Shown here in pieces: positions 8,485 through 18,840 of a DNA stretch of 64,000 bases. The notes under the pieces are model-generated. The model worked only from the letters and a program-made list of their open reading frames with translations, did not search any database and was not told where the DNA came from. Numbering within the stretch: position 1 is the stretch's first letter; each line of letters opens with the position of its first letter. The stretch is from Olleya sp. Bg11-27 (GTDB lineage: Bacteria > Bacteroidota > Bacteroidia > Flavobacteriales > Flavobacteriaceae): positions 3,239,001-3,303,000 of the forward strand of contig NZ_CP025117.1 in assembly GCF_002831645.1 (NCBI RefSeq), given 5' to 3'. A program made the translations under genes and the position numbers.

Positions 8485-9927
8485 ATGAAAAAAATATTAG
8501 TCGCCAATCGTGGTGAAATCGCAATAAGAGTCATGAGCACCGCTCAGAAAATGGGAATTAAAACCGTAGCAGTCTACTCTACTGCAGATCGAAATGCGCC
8601 TCACGTAAAATTTGCAGATGAAGCTGTTTTAATTGGTGAAGCGCCCTCTAATCAATCCTATTTATTAGGTGATAAAATTATTGAAGTTGCAAAACAATTA
8701 AATGTTGATGGCATCCATCCTGGTTATGGTTTTTTAAGTGAAAATGCTGATTTCGCAGAACTTTGCGAGAAAAACAATATCACTTTTATAGGTCCAAAAT
8801 CTCATGCCATTAGAGTCATGGGTAGTAAATTAGCTGCTAAAGATGCTGTTAAAGCATATGACATACCAATGGTACCTGGTACAGACCAAGCCATTACTGA
8901 TATTCCCGAAGCTAAAAAAATAGCTAAAACTATTGGTTTTCCGATTTTGATTAAAGCTTCTGCTGGTGGTGGTGGAAAAGGAATGCGTGTAGTAGAAAAA
9001 GAAGACGAATTTGAATCCCAAATGAATCGTGCGATTAGTGAAGCTGTTAATGCTTTTGGAGATGGTTCTGTTTTTATTGAAAAATATGTGAGTTCTCCAA
9101 GACATATCGAAATCCAAGTGATGGCAGATACACATGGTAATGTTATTCATTTGTTTGAACGCGAATGTAGTATACAACGTCGCCACCAAAAAGTAGTTGA
9201 AGAAGCACCAAGTGTTGTTTTAACACCAGAATTAAGAGAAGAAATGGGACAAGCGGCTATAAAAGTAGCCAAAGCTTGCGATTATGTTGGCGCTGGAACT
9301 GTCGAGTTTTTATTAGATGAAAACAAAAATTTCTATTTCCTTGAAATGAATACACGACTACAAGTAGAGCATCCTGTATCAGAAATTATCGCAGGTGTTG
9401 ACTTAGTCGAGTTACAAATAAAAGTGGCGCGTGGTGAAGTGCTAGACATCCAACAATCCGATTTAAAAATTAACGGTCATGCGTTAGAGTTACGTATCTA
9501 CGCTGAAGATCCTTTAAACGATTTCCTTCCAAGTGTTGGCCATTTAGACGTTTACAAGCTCCCGCAAGGTAAAGGGATTAGAGTTGATAATGGTTTTGAA
9601 CAAGGCATGGATATTCCTATCTACTATGACCCTATGTTGGCTAAGCTAATTACCTATGGTAAAACTCGTGAAGAAGCAATGGAGCTTATGCGAGAAGCTA
9701 TTGCTAATTATGACGTTAAAGGCATTGAAACCACGTTACCTTTTGGGACGTTTGTGTTTAATCACGAGGCTTTCAAATCAGGTAATTTTGATACACATTT
9801 TGTCAAAAAGTACTATTCTCCTGAAGCTTTAAAACAAGACGCAGAGCACGAAGCTAAGTTAGCCGCTCTATTTGCTGTAAAACAGTACTTAGAAGACCAA
9901 AAACAGTTAAGACTGCCAACTAATTAG
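8485..9927 (+). CDS. accC: Biotin carboxylase subunit of acyl-CoA carboxylase
   Basis: 480 residues with the complete ATP-grasp biotin carboxylase: N-terminal MKKILVANRGEIAIRV, glycine-rich ATP loop KASAGGGGKGMRVV, and the catalytic FLEMNTRLQVEHPVSE segment. The in-frame TTG at 8470 is inside the end of the carrier gene; the ATG at 8485, one base after that gene's stop, is the real start because it begins exactly at the family's conserved N-terminus. It carboxylates the biotin of the upstream carrier subunit using ATP and bicarbonate. Confidence 0.94.
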   Translation: MKKILVANRGEIAIRVMSTAQKMGIKTVAVYSTADRNAPHVKFADEAVLIGEAPSNQSYLLGDKIIEVAKQLNVDGIHPGYGFLSENADFAELCEKNNITFIGPKSHAIRVMGSKLAAKDAVKAYDIPMVPGTDQAITDIPEAKKIAKTIGFPILIKASAGGGGKGMRVVEKEDEFESQMNRAISEAVNAFGDGSVFIEKYVSSPRHIEIQVMADTHGNVIHLFERECSIQRRHQKVVEEAPSVVLTPELREEMGQAAIKVAKACDYVGAGTVEFLLDENKNFYFLEMNTRLQVEHPVSEIIAGVDLVELQIKVARGEVLDIQQSDLKINGHALELRIYAEDPLNDFLPSVGHLDVYKLPQGKGIRVDNGFEQGMDIPIYYDPMLAKLITYGKTREEAMELMREAIANYDVKGIETTLPFGTFVFNHEAFKSGNFDTHFVKKYYSPEALKQDAEHEAKLAALFAVKQYLEDQKQLRLPTN

Positions 9928-9979
9928 ATAATCACCTATCGCATAGCGTCTAACGACTTTGCGAATATAAAATTGAGAT

Positions 9980-11521
9980 ATGGAATCCAAAATAAAAACG
10001 CTAAACGAAAAACTTAAGCTATCCAAATTGGGTGGTGGTCAAGCTAGAATAGATAAACAACACGAAAAGAAAAAATTAACAGCTCATGAGCGTGTCACCT
10101 ATTTAATGGACGAAGGCTCTTTTGAGGAAATTGGAGCGCTAGTAACCCATAGAACGGTAGATTTTGGAATGCAAAATCAAAAGTTTTATGGCGATGGTGT
10201 CATTACAGGTTACGGAACAATAAACGGTAGGTTAGTCTATGTTTTTGCGCAAGATTTTACTGTGTTTGGTGGTGCGCTATCTGAAACACATGCCGAAAAA
10301 ATCTGTAAAATAATGGATTTAGCACTTAAAGTTGGTGCTCCATTAATTGGACTTAATGATTCTGGAGGAGCACGTATACAAGAAGGTGTACGGTCTTTAG
10401 GAGGTTATGCCGATATTTTTCATAGAAATGTAAAATCGTCTGGAGTTATTCCGCAATTATCAGCAATTATGGGACCTTGTGCCGGAGGTGCTGTGTATAG
10501 TCCTGCAATGACCGATTTTACAATGATGGTGGAAGACACGAGTTATATGTTTGTAACAGGTCCCAATGTTGTTAAAACAGTAACTAATGAGGAAGTGACT
10601 AGTGAAGAGCTGGGAGGCGCAAGTACACACTCCACAAAGTCTGGTGTGGCACACGTTACTTCTTCTAATGATATCGAATGTTTAGAAGACCTAAAACGTC
10701 TATTAAGTTATTTACCACAAAGCAATTTAGAGAAACCTAAAGATTTACCTTTTGAATTAGGTGAAGAAATTAGAGAAGAACTAGCTTCAATTATACCGAC
10801 TAACGCTAACAAACCATATGACATGCATACGGTTATTAAAGGTTTGATTGATGATGACAGTTTTTTTGAAATTCATAAAAACTTTGCCGAAAATATTATC
10901 GTAGGGTTTGCCAGAATTGGAGGAAAAAGTGTTGGTATTGTTGCCAATCAACCGTTGTTTTTAGCTGGTGTCTTAGATGTTAATAGTTCGCGTAAAGCGG
11001 CGCGATTCACACGTTTTTGTGATGCGTTTAATATTCCACTACTCGTATTAGTAGATGTCCCAGGATTTTTACCAGGAACGGATCAAGAATGGAACGGAAT
11101 TATTGTGCATGGTGCTAAACTATTGTATGCTTTAAGTGAAGCTACTGTACCAAAAGTGACAGTAATTACAAGAAAAGCTTACGGTGGCGCCTATGATGTC
11201 ATGAACTCTAAACACATCGGAGCCGATTTAAATTACGCTTGGCCAAGTGCTGAAATTGCAGTTATGGGAGCAAAAGGTGCCAGTGAAATTATTTTTAGAA
11301 AAGAAATAAAAGCAGCAGACCATCCTGAAGAAAAACTTTTAGAAAAAGAGGCCGAATATGCTGAGCTGTTTGCTAATCCTTATAAAGCTGCAGAACGCGG
11401 TTTTATAGATGAAGTTATTCTTCCTGAAAACACTAGACGTAAATTAATTAAAGCGTTTAAAATGTTAGAACATAAGGAAGAAGTGCTACCAAATAGAAAA
11501 CATGGAAATATTCCGTTATAA
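9980..11521 (+). CDS. pccB: Acyl-CoA (propionyl-CoA) carboxylase beta subunit
   Basis: A 513-residue carboxyltransferase with both crotonase-like halves in one chain, as in PccB/AccD5. Key motifs: [19 protein letters not shown] and [16 protein letters not shown] in the N-terminal half (oxyanion loops), [17 protein letters not shown], and [18 protein letters not shown] plus [16 protein letters not shown] in the C-terminal half. It transfers the carboxyl group from biotin to an acyl-CoA. The assignment to propionyl-CoA is family-level inference, supported by a PrpE-like propionyl-CoA synthetase elsewhere in the window (48797-50692). Last gene of the operon. Confidence 0.9.
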   Translation: MESKIKTLNEKLKLSKLGGGQARIDKQHEKKKLTAHERVTYLMDEGSFEEIGALVTHRTVDFGMQNQKFYGDGVITGYGTINGRLVYVFAQDFTVFGGALSETHAEKICKIMDLALKVGAPLIGLNDSGGARIQEGVRSLGGYADIFHRNVKSSGVIPQLSAIMGPCAGGAVYSPAMTDFTMMVEDTSYMFVTGPNVVKTVTNEEVTSEELGGASTHSTKSGVAHVTSSNDIECLEDLKRLLSYLPQSNLEKPKDLPFELGEEIREELASIIPTNANKPYDMHTVIKGLIDDDSFFEIHKNFAENIIVGFARIGGKSVGIVANQPLFLAGVLDVNSSRKAARFTRFCDAFNIPLLVLVDVPGFLPGTDQEWNGIIVHGAKLLYALSEATVPKVTVITRKAYGGAYDVMNSKHIGADLNYAWPSAEIAVMGAKGASEIIFRKEIKAADHPEEKLLEKEAEYAELFANPYKAAERGFIDEVILPENTRRKLIKAFKMLEHKEEVLPNRKHGNIPL

Positions 11522-11622
11522 AACGACTAACTCGTTTTTAAATTTATAACCCAAACTTAGTAGCAAAAAAAAGATAAAATAAACGTAACTTATATTGCAA
11601 CTATGTTGTCGTTCATAATTCT

Positions 11623-11674
11623 AAAAAGTACACATATAATCGAAGGTCTCGATTAGATATGTGTACTTTTTTTT
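11623..11674. terminator. Bidirectional terminator between convergent carboxylase and ABC genes
   Basis: A long hairpin whose arms AAAAGTACACATAT and ATATGTGTACTTTT pair perfectly, with an inner AATCGA/TCGATT stem. T runs occur on both strands (eight on plus, five on minus). It lies midway between the two convergent gene ends. Confidence 0.88.
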
Positions 11675-11738
11675 AGACAAATAAATAGTATATCAAATAG
11701 TACTAAATATAATAAAATCTTAAAGCACTGTTTTCTGG

Positions 11739-13509
11739 CTATATTTTTGCTTGATACGTATATAGATCAAAATACCTTCCTTCCGAAGCAATTAGCTCAT
11801 CATGATTCCCTCGTTCTGCTATTTTACCGGCTTCAATAACTAAAATCTGATCTGCTTTTCTAATCGTACTTAATCTGTGCGCAATAACTATAGTAGTTCT
11901 GTTTTTAGTCAACTGAGCCAAACTTTTTTGTATTAAAGCTTCACTTTCTGTATCCAAGTTTGAAGTGGCTTCATCTAAAATAATAATTTTAGGATCTGCT
12001 AAAATCGCTCTAGCAATTGCGATACGTTGTCTTTGTCCTCCAGACAGCTTAACACCTCTTTCACCAATTAAAGTTTCTAAACCATTATCAAAACGATCTG
12101 TAAATTCATTTACATAAGCAGCCTTAACCGCCGCATCTAATTGCGCTTCTGTAGCGTTTGGTCTTGGAAACATAATATTTTCGCGAATGGTACCTTCAAA
12201 CAAAAATTCGTCTTGTAATACAACACCTAAATGTCGTCTAAAGCTATTTAATTTTACTTTGGATAAATCTTCACCATCAATTGTTATTTGTCCTTCTTTC
12301 GGGTTTAAAAATGTAGCGGACAAGCCTGCAATAGTAGATTTTCCAGAACCAGAACTACCAACCAATGCAATTACAGAACCCGATGCGGCTTTAAAATCGA
12401 TATTATGTAATACAGGCTTTCCTTCCTCATACTCGAATGACACATTATTAAACTCTATTTCACCTTTAAAATTCTCAAGCTCAATAGTACGGTTTTCATC
12501 ATCTTCTTCTGCAGCCATATTCATAAGCTCTTCAGTTCTATCTAAGCCTGCTAAGGCTTCGGTTAACTGGCTTCCAATATTACTCATTTGCACTATTGGC
12601 GCAATCATAAAACCAAGCACTAAGGTGAAGAACAAAAACTGCCCTGTCGTCATTTCTCCTAAAATCATATAATACCCACCAATCCCCATAATCCCTGTAG
12701 TTGCAACTCCTATTAAAAAAGTTGAAGAACTCGTCATTATTGCAGTTGCTGTTAAACTCTTTTTTACATTCTGAAATAATTTATCTACTCCTTTTTCGAA
12801 AATTTTATTCTCTTGTTCTTCAGCATTAAACGCTTTAATAACACGAACACCAGCTAAAGTTTCGGTAAGCCTACCTTTTACCTCAGCATTAATTTTTCCT
12901 CTGGCTCTAAATATTGGACGAATATATTTAAAGGCTTTCAACGCTATAATTGCAAAAACAGATAATGGAACAAACACAAAAAGAGTCATCCAAGCATTTA
13001 ATTTTTTTTTTTATTATTAAAGACACGATGGCTGTAAATGTACCGCCAACTAATTGTACTAACCCTGTTCCAATAAGATTTCTTACACCTTCTACATCAC
13101 TCATTATTCTAGACACTAAAGCACCCGATTTTGTGTTATCGAAAAAACTAATAGGTAATGACAAGACCTTCTTTTGTACTTGAGCACGCAATTCGCTAAT
13201 TAAATACTGCGCTTGAACACTTAAAATTCTTGTTAACGCAAAAGAAGTAACAGCTTGCACAAAAATGGCAACTAAAACAATACCAATTAATGTATATAAT
13301 TGATTGGTATCTTTATTAGGTACAACTTCATCTAACAACACTTTACTCTGCCAAGGTAAAATTAAACCCGACAAACTTCGTATTACAATTAAAACTAAAC
13401 CTAAAAAAACAAGCTTACGCCTTGGCCAAATAATAGTTTTAAACGCTTTAGCCATAGTTACTTTAGGCTTGTTCTTGTTTTTTGTGTCTGTCGTTTTTAA
13501 ATGTTGCAT
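11739..13509 (-). pseudogene. ABC exporter (TMD-NBD half transporter), split by a +1 frameshift in an A11 tract
   Basis: Two overlapping frames together encode one MsbA-type half transporter. The upstream frame (13509 to 12928) gives the N-terminal transmembrane helices; the downstream frame (from about 13001 to 11739) gives the remaining helices and the ATPase with Walker A GSSGSGKST, signature LSGGQRQR, Walker B IIILDEATSNLD and the H-loop IAHRLST. The frames meet at an 11-base A run on the coding strand (plus 13002-13012). Ten A's would join them into about 589 residues, a normal length. It could be a sequencing error, a true null, or a gene expressed through slippage on the tract; everything else is intact, which argues against old decay. 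A substrate cannot be assigned. Confidence 0.8.
13002..13012 (-). other. A11 homopolymer at the frameshift site of the ABC exporter gene
   Basis: Eleven consecutive T on plus (A on the coding strand). Reading through in the upstream frame gives Lys-Lys-Lys and a terminated tail; removal of one A restores the frame to LNAWMTLFVF. Such tracts are prone to replication, transcription and sequencing slippage. Confidence 0.85.
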
Positions 13510-13526
13510 CTGCTATTTTTATTTAG

Positions 13527-13534
13527 CAAATATA
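13527..13534 (-). promoter_or_regulatory. -7 box TATATTTG for the ABC exporter gene
   Basis: A perfect TAnnTTTG match on the minus strand, 17 nt upstream of the ATG at 13509. The nearest TTTG further upstream is about 26 nt away, too far for a standard -33, so only the -7 element is supported. Confidence 0.45.
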
Positions 13535-13674
13535 AGACTGAAATACACTTTAATTGATTTCAAAAATAAATGTTTTATTACAACGTAGTACAAAGTACTT
13601 CTCTATTCATTTGTTTGATTTAAAAGAGACTAAGTATTCGCTTTTTAAAAGTCTTAAAAAATCTCTTATTTTTA

Positions 13675-13705
13675 TTTGGATTAAATATAAATAAGCATAT
13701 TTTTG
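13675..13705 (+). promoter_or_regulatory. Promoter of the TonB receptor operon (-33 TTTG, 19 nt, -7 TATTTTTG)
   Basis: TTTG at 13675-13678 and TATTTTTG at 13698-13705 are separated by exactly 19 nt, the canonical Bacteroidota sigma-A spacing. The start codon lies 13 nt beyond the -7 box. It is the best full promoter match that I found in the window. Confidence 0.65.
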
Positions 13706-13718
13706 TAAAAAAAATATT

Positions 13719-16136
13719 GTGTTTACATTCCAAAAACTTCCTATTTATCTATTATTAATTTTTACGACTTCGGCCATTAGTCAGAATAGTAATTTTTATG
13801 GCAAAGTAAATTTAAACACTAAGGAACCTGTTGTAGGTGCCTATATATCCTTAAAAGGAAATGGTATTGAAAAAGAAACGACTTCAAATATTAATGGATC
13901 GTTTAGTTTTAGAAATCTTCCTTTAGGTAAATACACTGTCCTATTTCTTTCTCTAGATGCATCGCCAAAAACGATTACTGTTACTTTAAATTCAAAAGAG
14001 CAAGACATCAAAGTTATTTTGCAAGCATCAGAATTTCAAGCGCTAGATGAAGTCTTTCTGAAATCTAAAACGGTACAGCAAAAAATTATAGAAAAAGGGT
14101 TTGCTGTAAATGTTATCGAAATAAAGGAAGCGGCCATACAATCCATTCAGGTTAATGAATTATTAGATCAATCCGCGGGTGTAAGAGTCCGTCAATCTGG
14201 TGGTTTAGGATCACATGCGCATTATAGCTTAAATGGCATGTCGGGTAATTCTGTTAAAATATTTATTGATGGTGTTCCTATTAGAAATTTTGGGCCTTCA
14301 TTTTCTTTAAATAGTATACCGCCTTCATTAATAAAACGTATTGAGGTTTATAAAGGTGTGGTCCCTCCTCATTTATCAGATGATGCTATGGGTGGTGCCA
14401 TAAACATCGTTTTAAACGACATTACCAAAAACGAATTAAAAGCGTCAATATCTGCAGGCTCTTTTGGAACTTATAGAGCAGATATTAATGGAGGTTACAG
14501 AAACAATAAGAGTGGTTTTACCGCTAGAGGCTCTGCTTTTATAAACTATGCAGATAACGATTACGACGTTTGGGGTGATCAAGTTGCGGTTACACTAGCT
14601 GCAGGAGAACCTGATGTTTTTATACATGCTAAACGTTTTCATGATCGCTATAGATCGCAAGGAGGAAAAGCTGAATTTGGATTTACGCGTGTAGACTGGG
14701 CAGATAAACTTATAGCTGGTGTTTTATTATCTAACATGGACCAACAAATTCAAACAGGTGCAACGATGGAAAGTGTTTATGGTAATAGATTTACAGAACA
14801 AAACACCAATATGTATAGCCTAGATTATGCTAAAAAAAATATTATAAAAAATGTAGATGCAAATGCTTTTGCTTCATATTCGCGCTTAAACAGAAAAACC
14901 ATAGATACTATTGCCACACAATACAGCTGGCTAGGCTATCCTACAAGCTATTTTAACACTCCCGATGTATGGGCTACAGGAGCAGAAGCCGGAGATCCAA
15001 CATTACAAAAGGATATTGATCAAACAATTAACACACGTGTTAATTTAGCGTATCATGTTGATGACAACAATACTATTCAGGTAAATCATTTACTAAATAC
15101 ATTTACTAGAGATTCTGATGATCCAATGCTTCCTGCTGCCGAAAATGCTTTAAAAGAAGACCGCGAATATTTGAAATCGATTGTAACACTTTCTTTCGAA
15201 AACAAAGCGTTTGATGAAAAACTAAGAACCTCTATTTTTGGTAAGTTTTATACTATGGATAGAACTTCAAGGTTACGTACAAGAAGTTCTAATACCTCTA
15301 CTTCAACTATTTTTATTGAAGAAAATAATATTACCTCTAATGATTTTGGATTTGGAGCCACAATCTCATATTCTTTATCTCCTAAAATCACCGTATTTGG
15401 TTCTGCAGAAAAAGCAATCCGTTTACCAGAAGCAAATGAAGTTTTTGGTAATGTTTCTGCTAATTTAAATCCTTCTATTAATTTAAAACCAGAACACAGT
15501 AAGAATTACAATCTTGGTTTTACTTACGAAAACATAACGTTTAACAAACATACTTTTGGAATAACCTCTAATCTTTTTATTAGAGATACAGAAGATTTGA
15601 TTATGCAATTCCCTACAGGAAGTAATGAAGAGTTTTATGAAAATTCTAATATTGGTAAAATTTACACAGAAGGTTTCGATTTTACTGTAGACTATAATTA
15701 TAATGAGAAAATCTTTTTTAGCGCAAACACCTCTTATTTCAACGCTAGAGATTACAATGTAACGTATGATACTAATGGAAACCCAATTACGCCAACATAC
15801 GAAAGACTAGCCAATACGCCTTATTTTACAATGAATTACAACTTAAAGTATAAGGCCAAGGATTTTATACAAAAAGGATCTAGCTTATCTAGCTATTCCA
15901 ATCTATTATATGTACACGATTTTTTTAGACATAGTAGCGTACTTGGTGGTTCAGGAAAAACAGTGATACCTAATCAAGTGTCTTTAGATACAGGCTTTGC
16001 ATATACTTTCCCGAAGAATAAAGTCACCTTTAGTTTTGATATAAAAAACATACTAAATAATCAATTATTCGATAATTACGCGCTTCAAAAACCTGGAAGA
16101 GGCTTTTATGGCAAACTTTCATTTACAATTTTATAA
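13719..16136 (+). CDS. TonB-dependent outer-membrane receptor with carboxypeptidase-like N-terminal domain
   Basis: An 805-residue receptor starting with GTG. Order: signal peptide (about 1-21), a CarboxypepD_reg-like beta sandwich (25-105; GKVNLNTKEPVVGAYISLKG), a plug domain (about 125-235; VRVRQSGGLGSHAHYSLNGM, then IERIEVYKG-type segment RIEVYKGVVPPHLSDDAMGG), and a 22-strand barrel ending in KLSFTIL. It is of the siderophore/haem receptor type rather than SusC (length about 800, no SusD gene). The partner gene 21 bp downstream encodes a DUF4374 lipoprotein, a pairing seen in iron-acquisition loci. Uptake of an iron chelate is likely but the ligand is unknown. Confidence 0.88.
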   Translation: MFTFQKLPIYLLLIFTTSAISQNSNFYGKVNLNTKEPVVGAYISLKGNGIEKETTSNINGSFSFRNLPLGKYTVLFLSLDASPKTITVTLNSKEQDIKVILQASEFQALDEVFLKSKTVQQKIIEKGFAVNVIEIKEAAIQSIQVNELLDQSAGVRVRQSGGLGSHAHYSLNGMSGNSVKIFIDGVPIRNFGPSFSLNSIPPSLIKRIEVYKGVVPPHLSDDAMGGAINIVLNDITKNELKASISAGSFGTYRADINGGYRNNKSGFTARGSAFINYADNDYDVWGDQVAVTLAAGEPDVFIHAKRFHDRYRSQGGKAEFGFTRVDWADKLIAGVLLSNMDQQIQTGATMESVYGNRFTEQNTNMYSLDYAKKNIIKNVDANAFASYSRLNRKTIDTIATQYSWLGYPTSYFNTPDVWATGAEAGDPTLQKDIDQTINTRVNLAYHVDDNNTIQVNHLLNTFTRDSDDPMLPAAENALKEDREYLKSIVTLSFENKAFDEKLRTSIFGKFYTMDRTSRLRTRSSNTSTSTIFIEENNITSNDFGFGATISYSLSPKITVFGSAEKAIRLPEANEVFGNVSANLNPSINLKPEHSKNYNLGFTYENITFNKHTFGITSNLFIRDTEDLIMQFPTGSNEEFYENSNIGKIYTEGFDFTVDYNYNEKIFFSANTSYFNARDYNVTYDTNGNPITPTYERLANTPYFTMNYNLKYKAKDFIQKGSSLSSYSNLLYVHDFFRHSSVLGGSGKTVIPNQVSLDTGFAYTFPKNKVTFSFDIKNILNNQLFDNYALQKPGRGFYGKLSFTIL

Positions 16137-16157
16137 CCCAATTTTAATTTAAAACTT

Positions 16158-17465
16158 ATGAATTTCAAATTTAAACCTTTATTAAACATTACTTGTTTAG
16201 TTTCTTTATCCTTAGCATTGTTTTCTTGCAGCGATGATGATACACCAACGACAGATACACGATCAGAAACGGTTTATAGACCATATCATTTAGTAATAGG
16301 TTCTAGTCCAACAGGAGAGTCTGAAACATACGTACAAGGCGCTTCTTTAGAAGAGCTTAATGATCCAAATAAAACGTTTACCTTTAGTGGTTTTGGACGT
16401 GAAATACCATCAACTCGTACAGCAAGAGTGTATACGTCTAATGATGGAGAAACTGTATACAACTTAAATTATGGTGGTGGTGATATCGCAAAATATGATT
16501 ATATCAGCGGACAAACCTATAATTTACAGTTAACAACAGATGTTCAAGCAGTAATGGGAACACTATACCCACGTTGGACAAAAATTGATGATAACTACGC
16601 AATGTTACATAATGTAACTACTGAAAACATTTATGAAGACCCTACAGATGAAACTTCAACTTACTTAAGAACTAAAGCGACTGTAACCCTAGCCCGTGTA
16701 GACTTAAATACGATGACTATTTTAGAAAATAACTCTTTTGATTTTCCTTACAACGAAGATGAATCTTCCGAAGGTATACATACTTTTCGTATAGATGCAC
16801 CTGTAATTACTAATGGTAAAATGTATTATGGTGTTGCAAAACGTTTTTATGATGCTTTAACTGGAGAAAATGGGACTATGGTCTATGATAACGTCGAAAC
16901 TTTAGTTGTAGATTATCCTTCATTAGACAACGAAACAACTATAACTTCTACATTAGCACAAGGCTCAACTAATGGTTACAGAACTCCTGTAGCTCATAAA
17001 GATGAAAATGGTGATACTTACCAATTAATTACAAATGGTGATGCTTCTATTATGAAAATTAGTAATGGCGCATATGATACCGCTTACGGTAGCTTTAATA
17101 TAAAATCACTGTTAGGTCATAATGCAGAAGCTAATACTGGTTGGTTTTATGTAGGTAACGGTATTGGTTATGTCCCTGTTTTAAATACAGATTTAGGAGA
17201 TAATGCAAGTTCTAATTGGGATGTTGTTCGTGTTGATGTGTATAACAAAACAGCAGTTAAAATGAATGTCCCTCTAGATTTATGGTTACGTCAATACCAA
17301 TGGGCAAGTGTAATTGATGGTAAATTATATATGGCATTAGCCTCTTTAGGTGGTGAAGGTAAAGTTTATATTTTTGATCCTAGCTCTACAAGTGCTGATG
17401 GCTTTACAACTGGAGCAACTTTACAAACAGGAACAACAGACGCTTCTTATATTGGTCTATTCTAA
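16158..17465 (+). CDS. DUF4374 surface lipoprotein paired with the TonB receptor
   Basis: A 435-residue lipoprotein. The lipobox ends at Cys24 (LALFSC) and is followed by SDDD, resembling the Bacteroidota lipoprotein export signal that sends proteins to the cell surface. The rest is beta-rich with repeated blade-like stretches (TARVYTSNDGETVYNLNYGG, MGTLYPRWTKIDDNYAMLH, NGKMYYGVAKRFYDAL), consistent with the DUF4374 propeller-like family. It is encoded 21 bp after the receptor gene and ends at a terminator, so it probably acts as the surface ligand-binding partner of that receptor; this role is inferred. Confidence 0.82.
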   Translation: MNFKFKPLLNITCLVSLSLALFSCSDDDTPTTDTRSETVYRPYHLVIGSSPTGESETYVQGASLEELNDPNKTFTFSGFGREIPSTRTARVYTSNDGETVYNLNYGGGDIAKYDYISGQTYNLQLTTDVQAVMGTLYPRWTKIDDNYAMLHNVTTENIYEDPTDETSTYLRTKATVTLARVDLNTMTILENNSFDFPYNEDESSEGIHTFRIDAPVITNGKMYYGVAKRFYDALTGENGTMVYDNVETLVVDYPSLDNETTITSTLAQGSTNGYRTPVAHKDENGDTYQLITNGDASIMKISNGAYDTAYGSFNIKSLLGHNAEANTGWFYVGNGIGYVPVLNTDLGDNASSNWDVVRVDVYNKTAVKMNVPLDLWLRQYQWASVIDGKLYMALASLGGEGKVYIFDPSSTSADGFTTGATLQTGTTDASYIGLF

Positions 17466-17493
17466 ATCTAGAACATACTATATTTAATAACTC

Positions 17494-17528
17494 AAAAAGC
17501 CAAAACAATAATTTGTTTTGGCTTTTTT
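17494..17528 (+). terminator. Terminator of the TonB receptor/DUF4374 operon
   Basis: Stem AAAAAGCCAAAACA / TGTTTTGGCTTTTT with a short AT loop and a T6 run, 29 bp after the stop. Confidence 0.9.
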
Positions 17529-17845
17529 AATTAGAACTTGCACTAACAATCGCCTGTGATCATGTATTTACGTTCAAAAAATTAAAACTTATGGAGTCCT
17601 TTTAAAACAAATTCATAAAAATATCATAACGTAACTAATGGATTATTACTTTTACTAAACCTCCTCTACATTATTAGTTATGTTTTACAATCCTAAACTA
17701 AAATATTAACTAAAATTTAGTGTAACAATCACAAAAAGCATCACATTTGCTCATAATATTATTTTTCTGAAAAATGAAATTTTAACACTTTAATAACTAG
17801 TTATTTACATACATTTGCCGTAATATATTTAACCCATTTCTTTTA
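17529..17845. other. Intergenic region without a recognised gene
   Basis: About 320 bp of AT-rich sequence. Both strands were scanned for tRNA-like cloverleaves, small reading frames and repeats and none was convincing. The only element called is the -7 box at 17810-17817. Confidence 0.6.
17810..17817 (+). promoter_or_regulatory. -7 box TACATTTG upstream of the serine hydrolase gene
   Basis: A perfect TAnnTTTG match 28 nt before the ATG at 17846. No clear -33 TTTG at 19-21 nt upstream. Confidence 0.45.
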
Positions 17846-18745
17846 ATGAAAAAACATCTTGTTTTTATTGCTTTGGTTACTTTATTTGTAACCCATAGTT
17901 TTGCTCAAAACGAGCTTCCATTGCTAACTAGTGATGGTAAAATTGCAATGCTAACCTCTTTAGTAGATAGTGATCTTCAAAAAACACTAGAATCGGAGAT
18001 TAATAAAAATCCGCTTTGGAAAAAACTAATCAATCAGAAAAAAATGTCGGTCGGTTTAGTCGATCTTAGAGATACCAATAATGTCAAATTTGCAAGACTT
18101 AATGGTAACAACATGATGTATGCTGCTAGTTTACCTAAAATTGCAGTATTATTAGCTGCTATGGATGCGATTGATAAAAAAGAATTAATTGAAACTCCGG
18201 ACATTAAAAAAGATATGCGTCTTATGATTAGCAAATCTAATAATGCAGCAACAACAAGAATGATTGACCGTGTTGGGTATGAAAAGATTGAATCGGTTAT
18301 GAGGAGTAAAAAATATAAATTTTACGACGAGAATTTTGGTGGTGGTCTTTGGGTTGGAAAGCGCTACGGCGGTGGCGGAAACACCAATAGAGAACCTTTA
18401 AAAAACCTAAGTCATGCGGCTACTGTTACTCAAGTTTGTAGATATTATTATTTATTAGCGAATGGTAAATTGGTTAATCAAAAACGCTCTAAGCAAATGC
18501 TAGATATTATGGAAAATACAGCATTACACCATAAATTTGTAAATACACTTGATAAAATTGCACCTGACGCTAGAATCTTCAGAAAATCTGGCTCTTGGAA
18601 AAATTACCATTCAGACTCGGTATTAGTTTGGGGAAAAGATACTAACAGGCGTTATATTTTAGTTGCTTTAATAGAAGATTCATCAGGAGAACAAATTATC
18701 AGAGACTTGATAAAACCAGTAGAGAAAGTCTTAAGAGCTAATTAA
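17846..18745 (+). CDS. Secreted serine hydrolase, class A beta-lactamase fold
   Basis: A 299-residue protein with a signal peptide (cleavage near HSFAQ|N). It has the three penicillin-recognising motifs of the class A fold: S95-L-P-K98 (SxxK), S131-N-N133 (SxN) and K247-S-G249 (KTG equivalent). No obvious Glu166 in an omega loop is seen, so it need not be a true beta-lactamase; it may be a peptidoglycan-related or other periplasmic hydrolase. It lies at the left edge of a block with a nucleotide-transporter-like protein and a second serine hydrolase (21674-22933). Confidence 0.8.
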   Translation: MKKHLVFIALVTLFVTHSFAQNELPLLTSDGKIAMLTSLVDSDLQKTLESEINKNPLWKKLINQKKMSVGLVDLRDTNNVKFARLNGNNMMYAASLPKIAVLLAAMDAIDKKELIETPDIKKDMRLMISKSNNAATTRMIDRVGYEKIESVMRSKKYKFYDENFGGGLWVGKRYGGGGNTNREPLKNLSHAATVTQVCRYYYLLANGKLVNQKRSKQMLDIMENTALHHKFVNTLDKIAPDARIFRKSGSWKNYHSDSVLVWGKDTNRRYILVALIEDSSGEQIIRDLIKPVEKVLRAN

Positions 18746-18840
18746 TTTAATGACCTTATTTATTATTTTCAATAAATAAAAAAGATAGTTTATACCTTAT
18801 ATTCGTAAACTATTAATCATTACGTTTTAGACACAAAACA

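Noticed and set aside
8171-8524. Minus-strand gene over the biotin carrier and carboxylase start
   Set aside because: It is a shadow of the biotin domain and carboxylase N-terminus on the opposite strand.
12187-12672. Plus-strand gene of 161 codons opposite the ABC exporter
   Set aside because: It is antisense to the conserved ATPase domain, with low-complexity Ser-rich translation and no homologous motif.
17529-17845. tRNA or small RNA gene in the long gap
   Set aside because: No cloverleaf, conserved T-loop (GTTCRANNC) or strong GC-rich structure was found on either strand.
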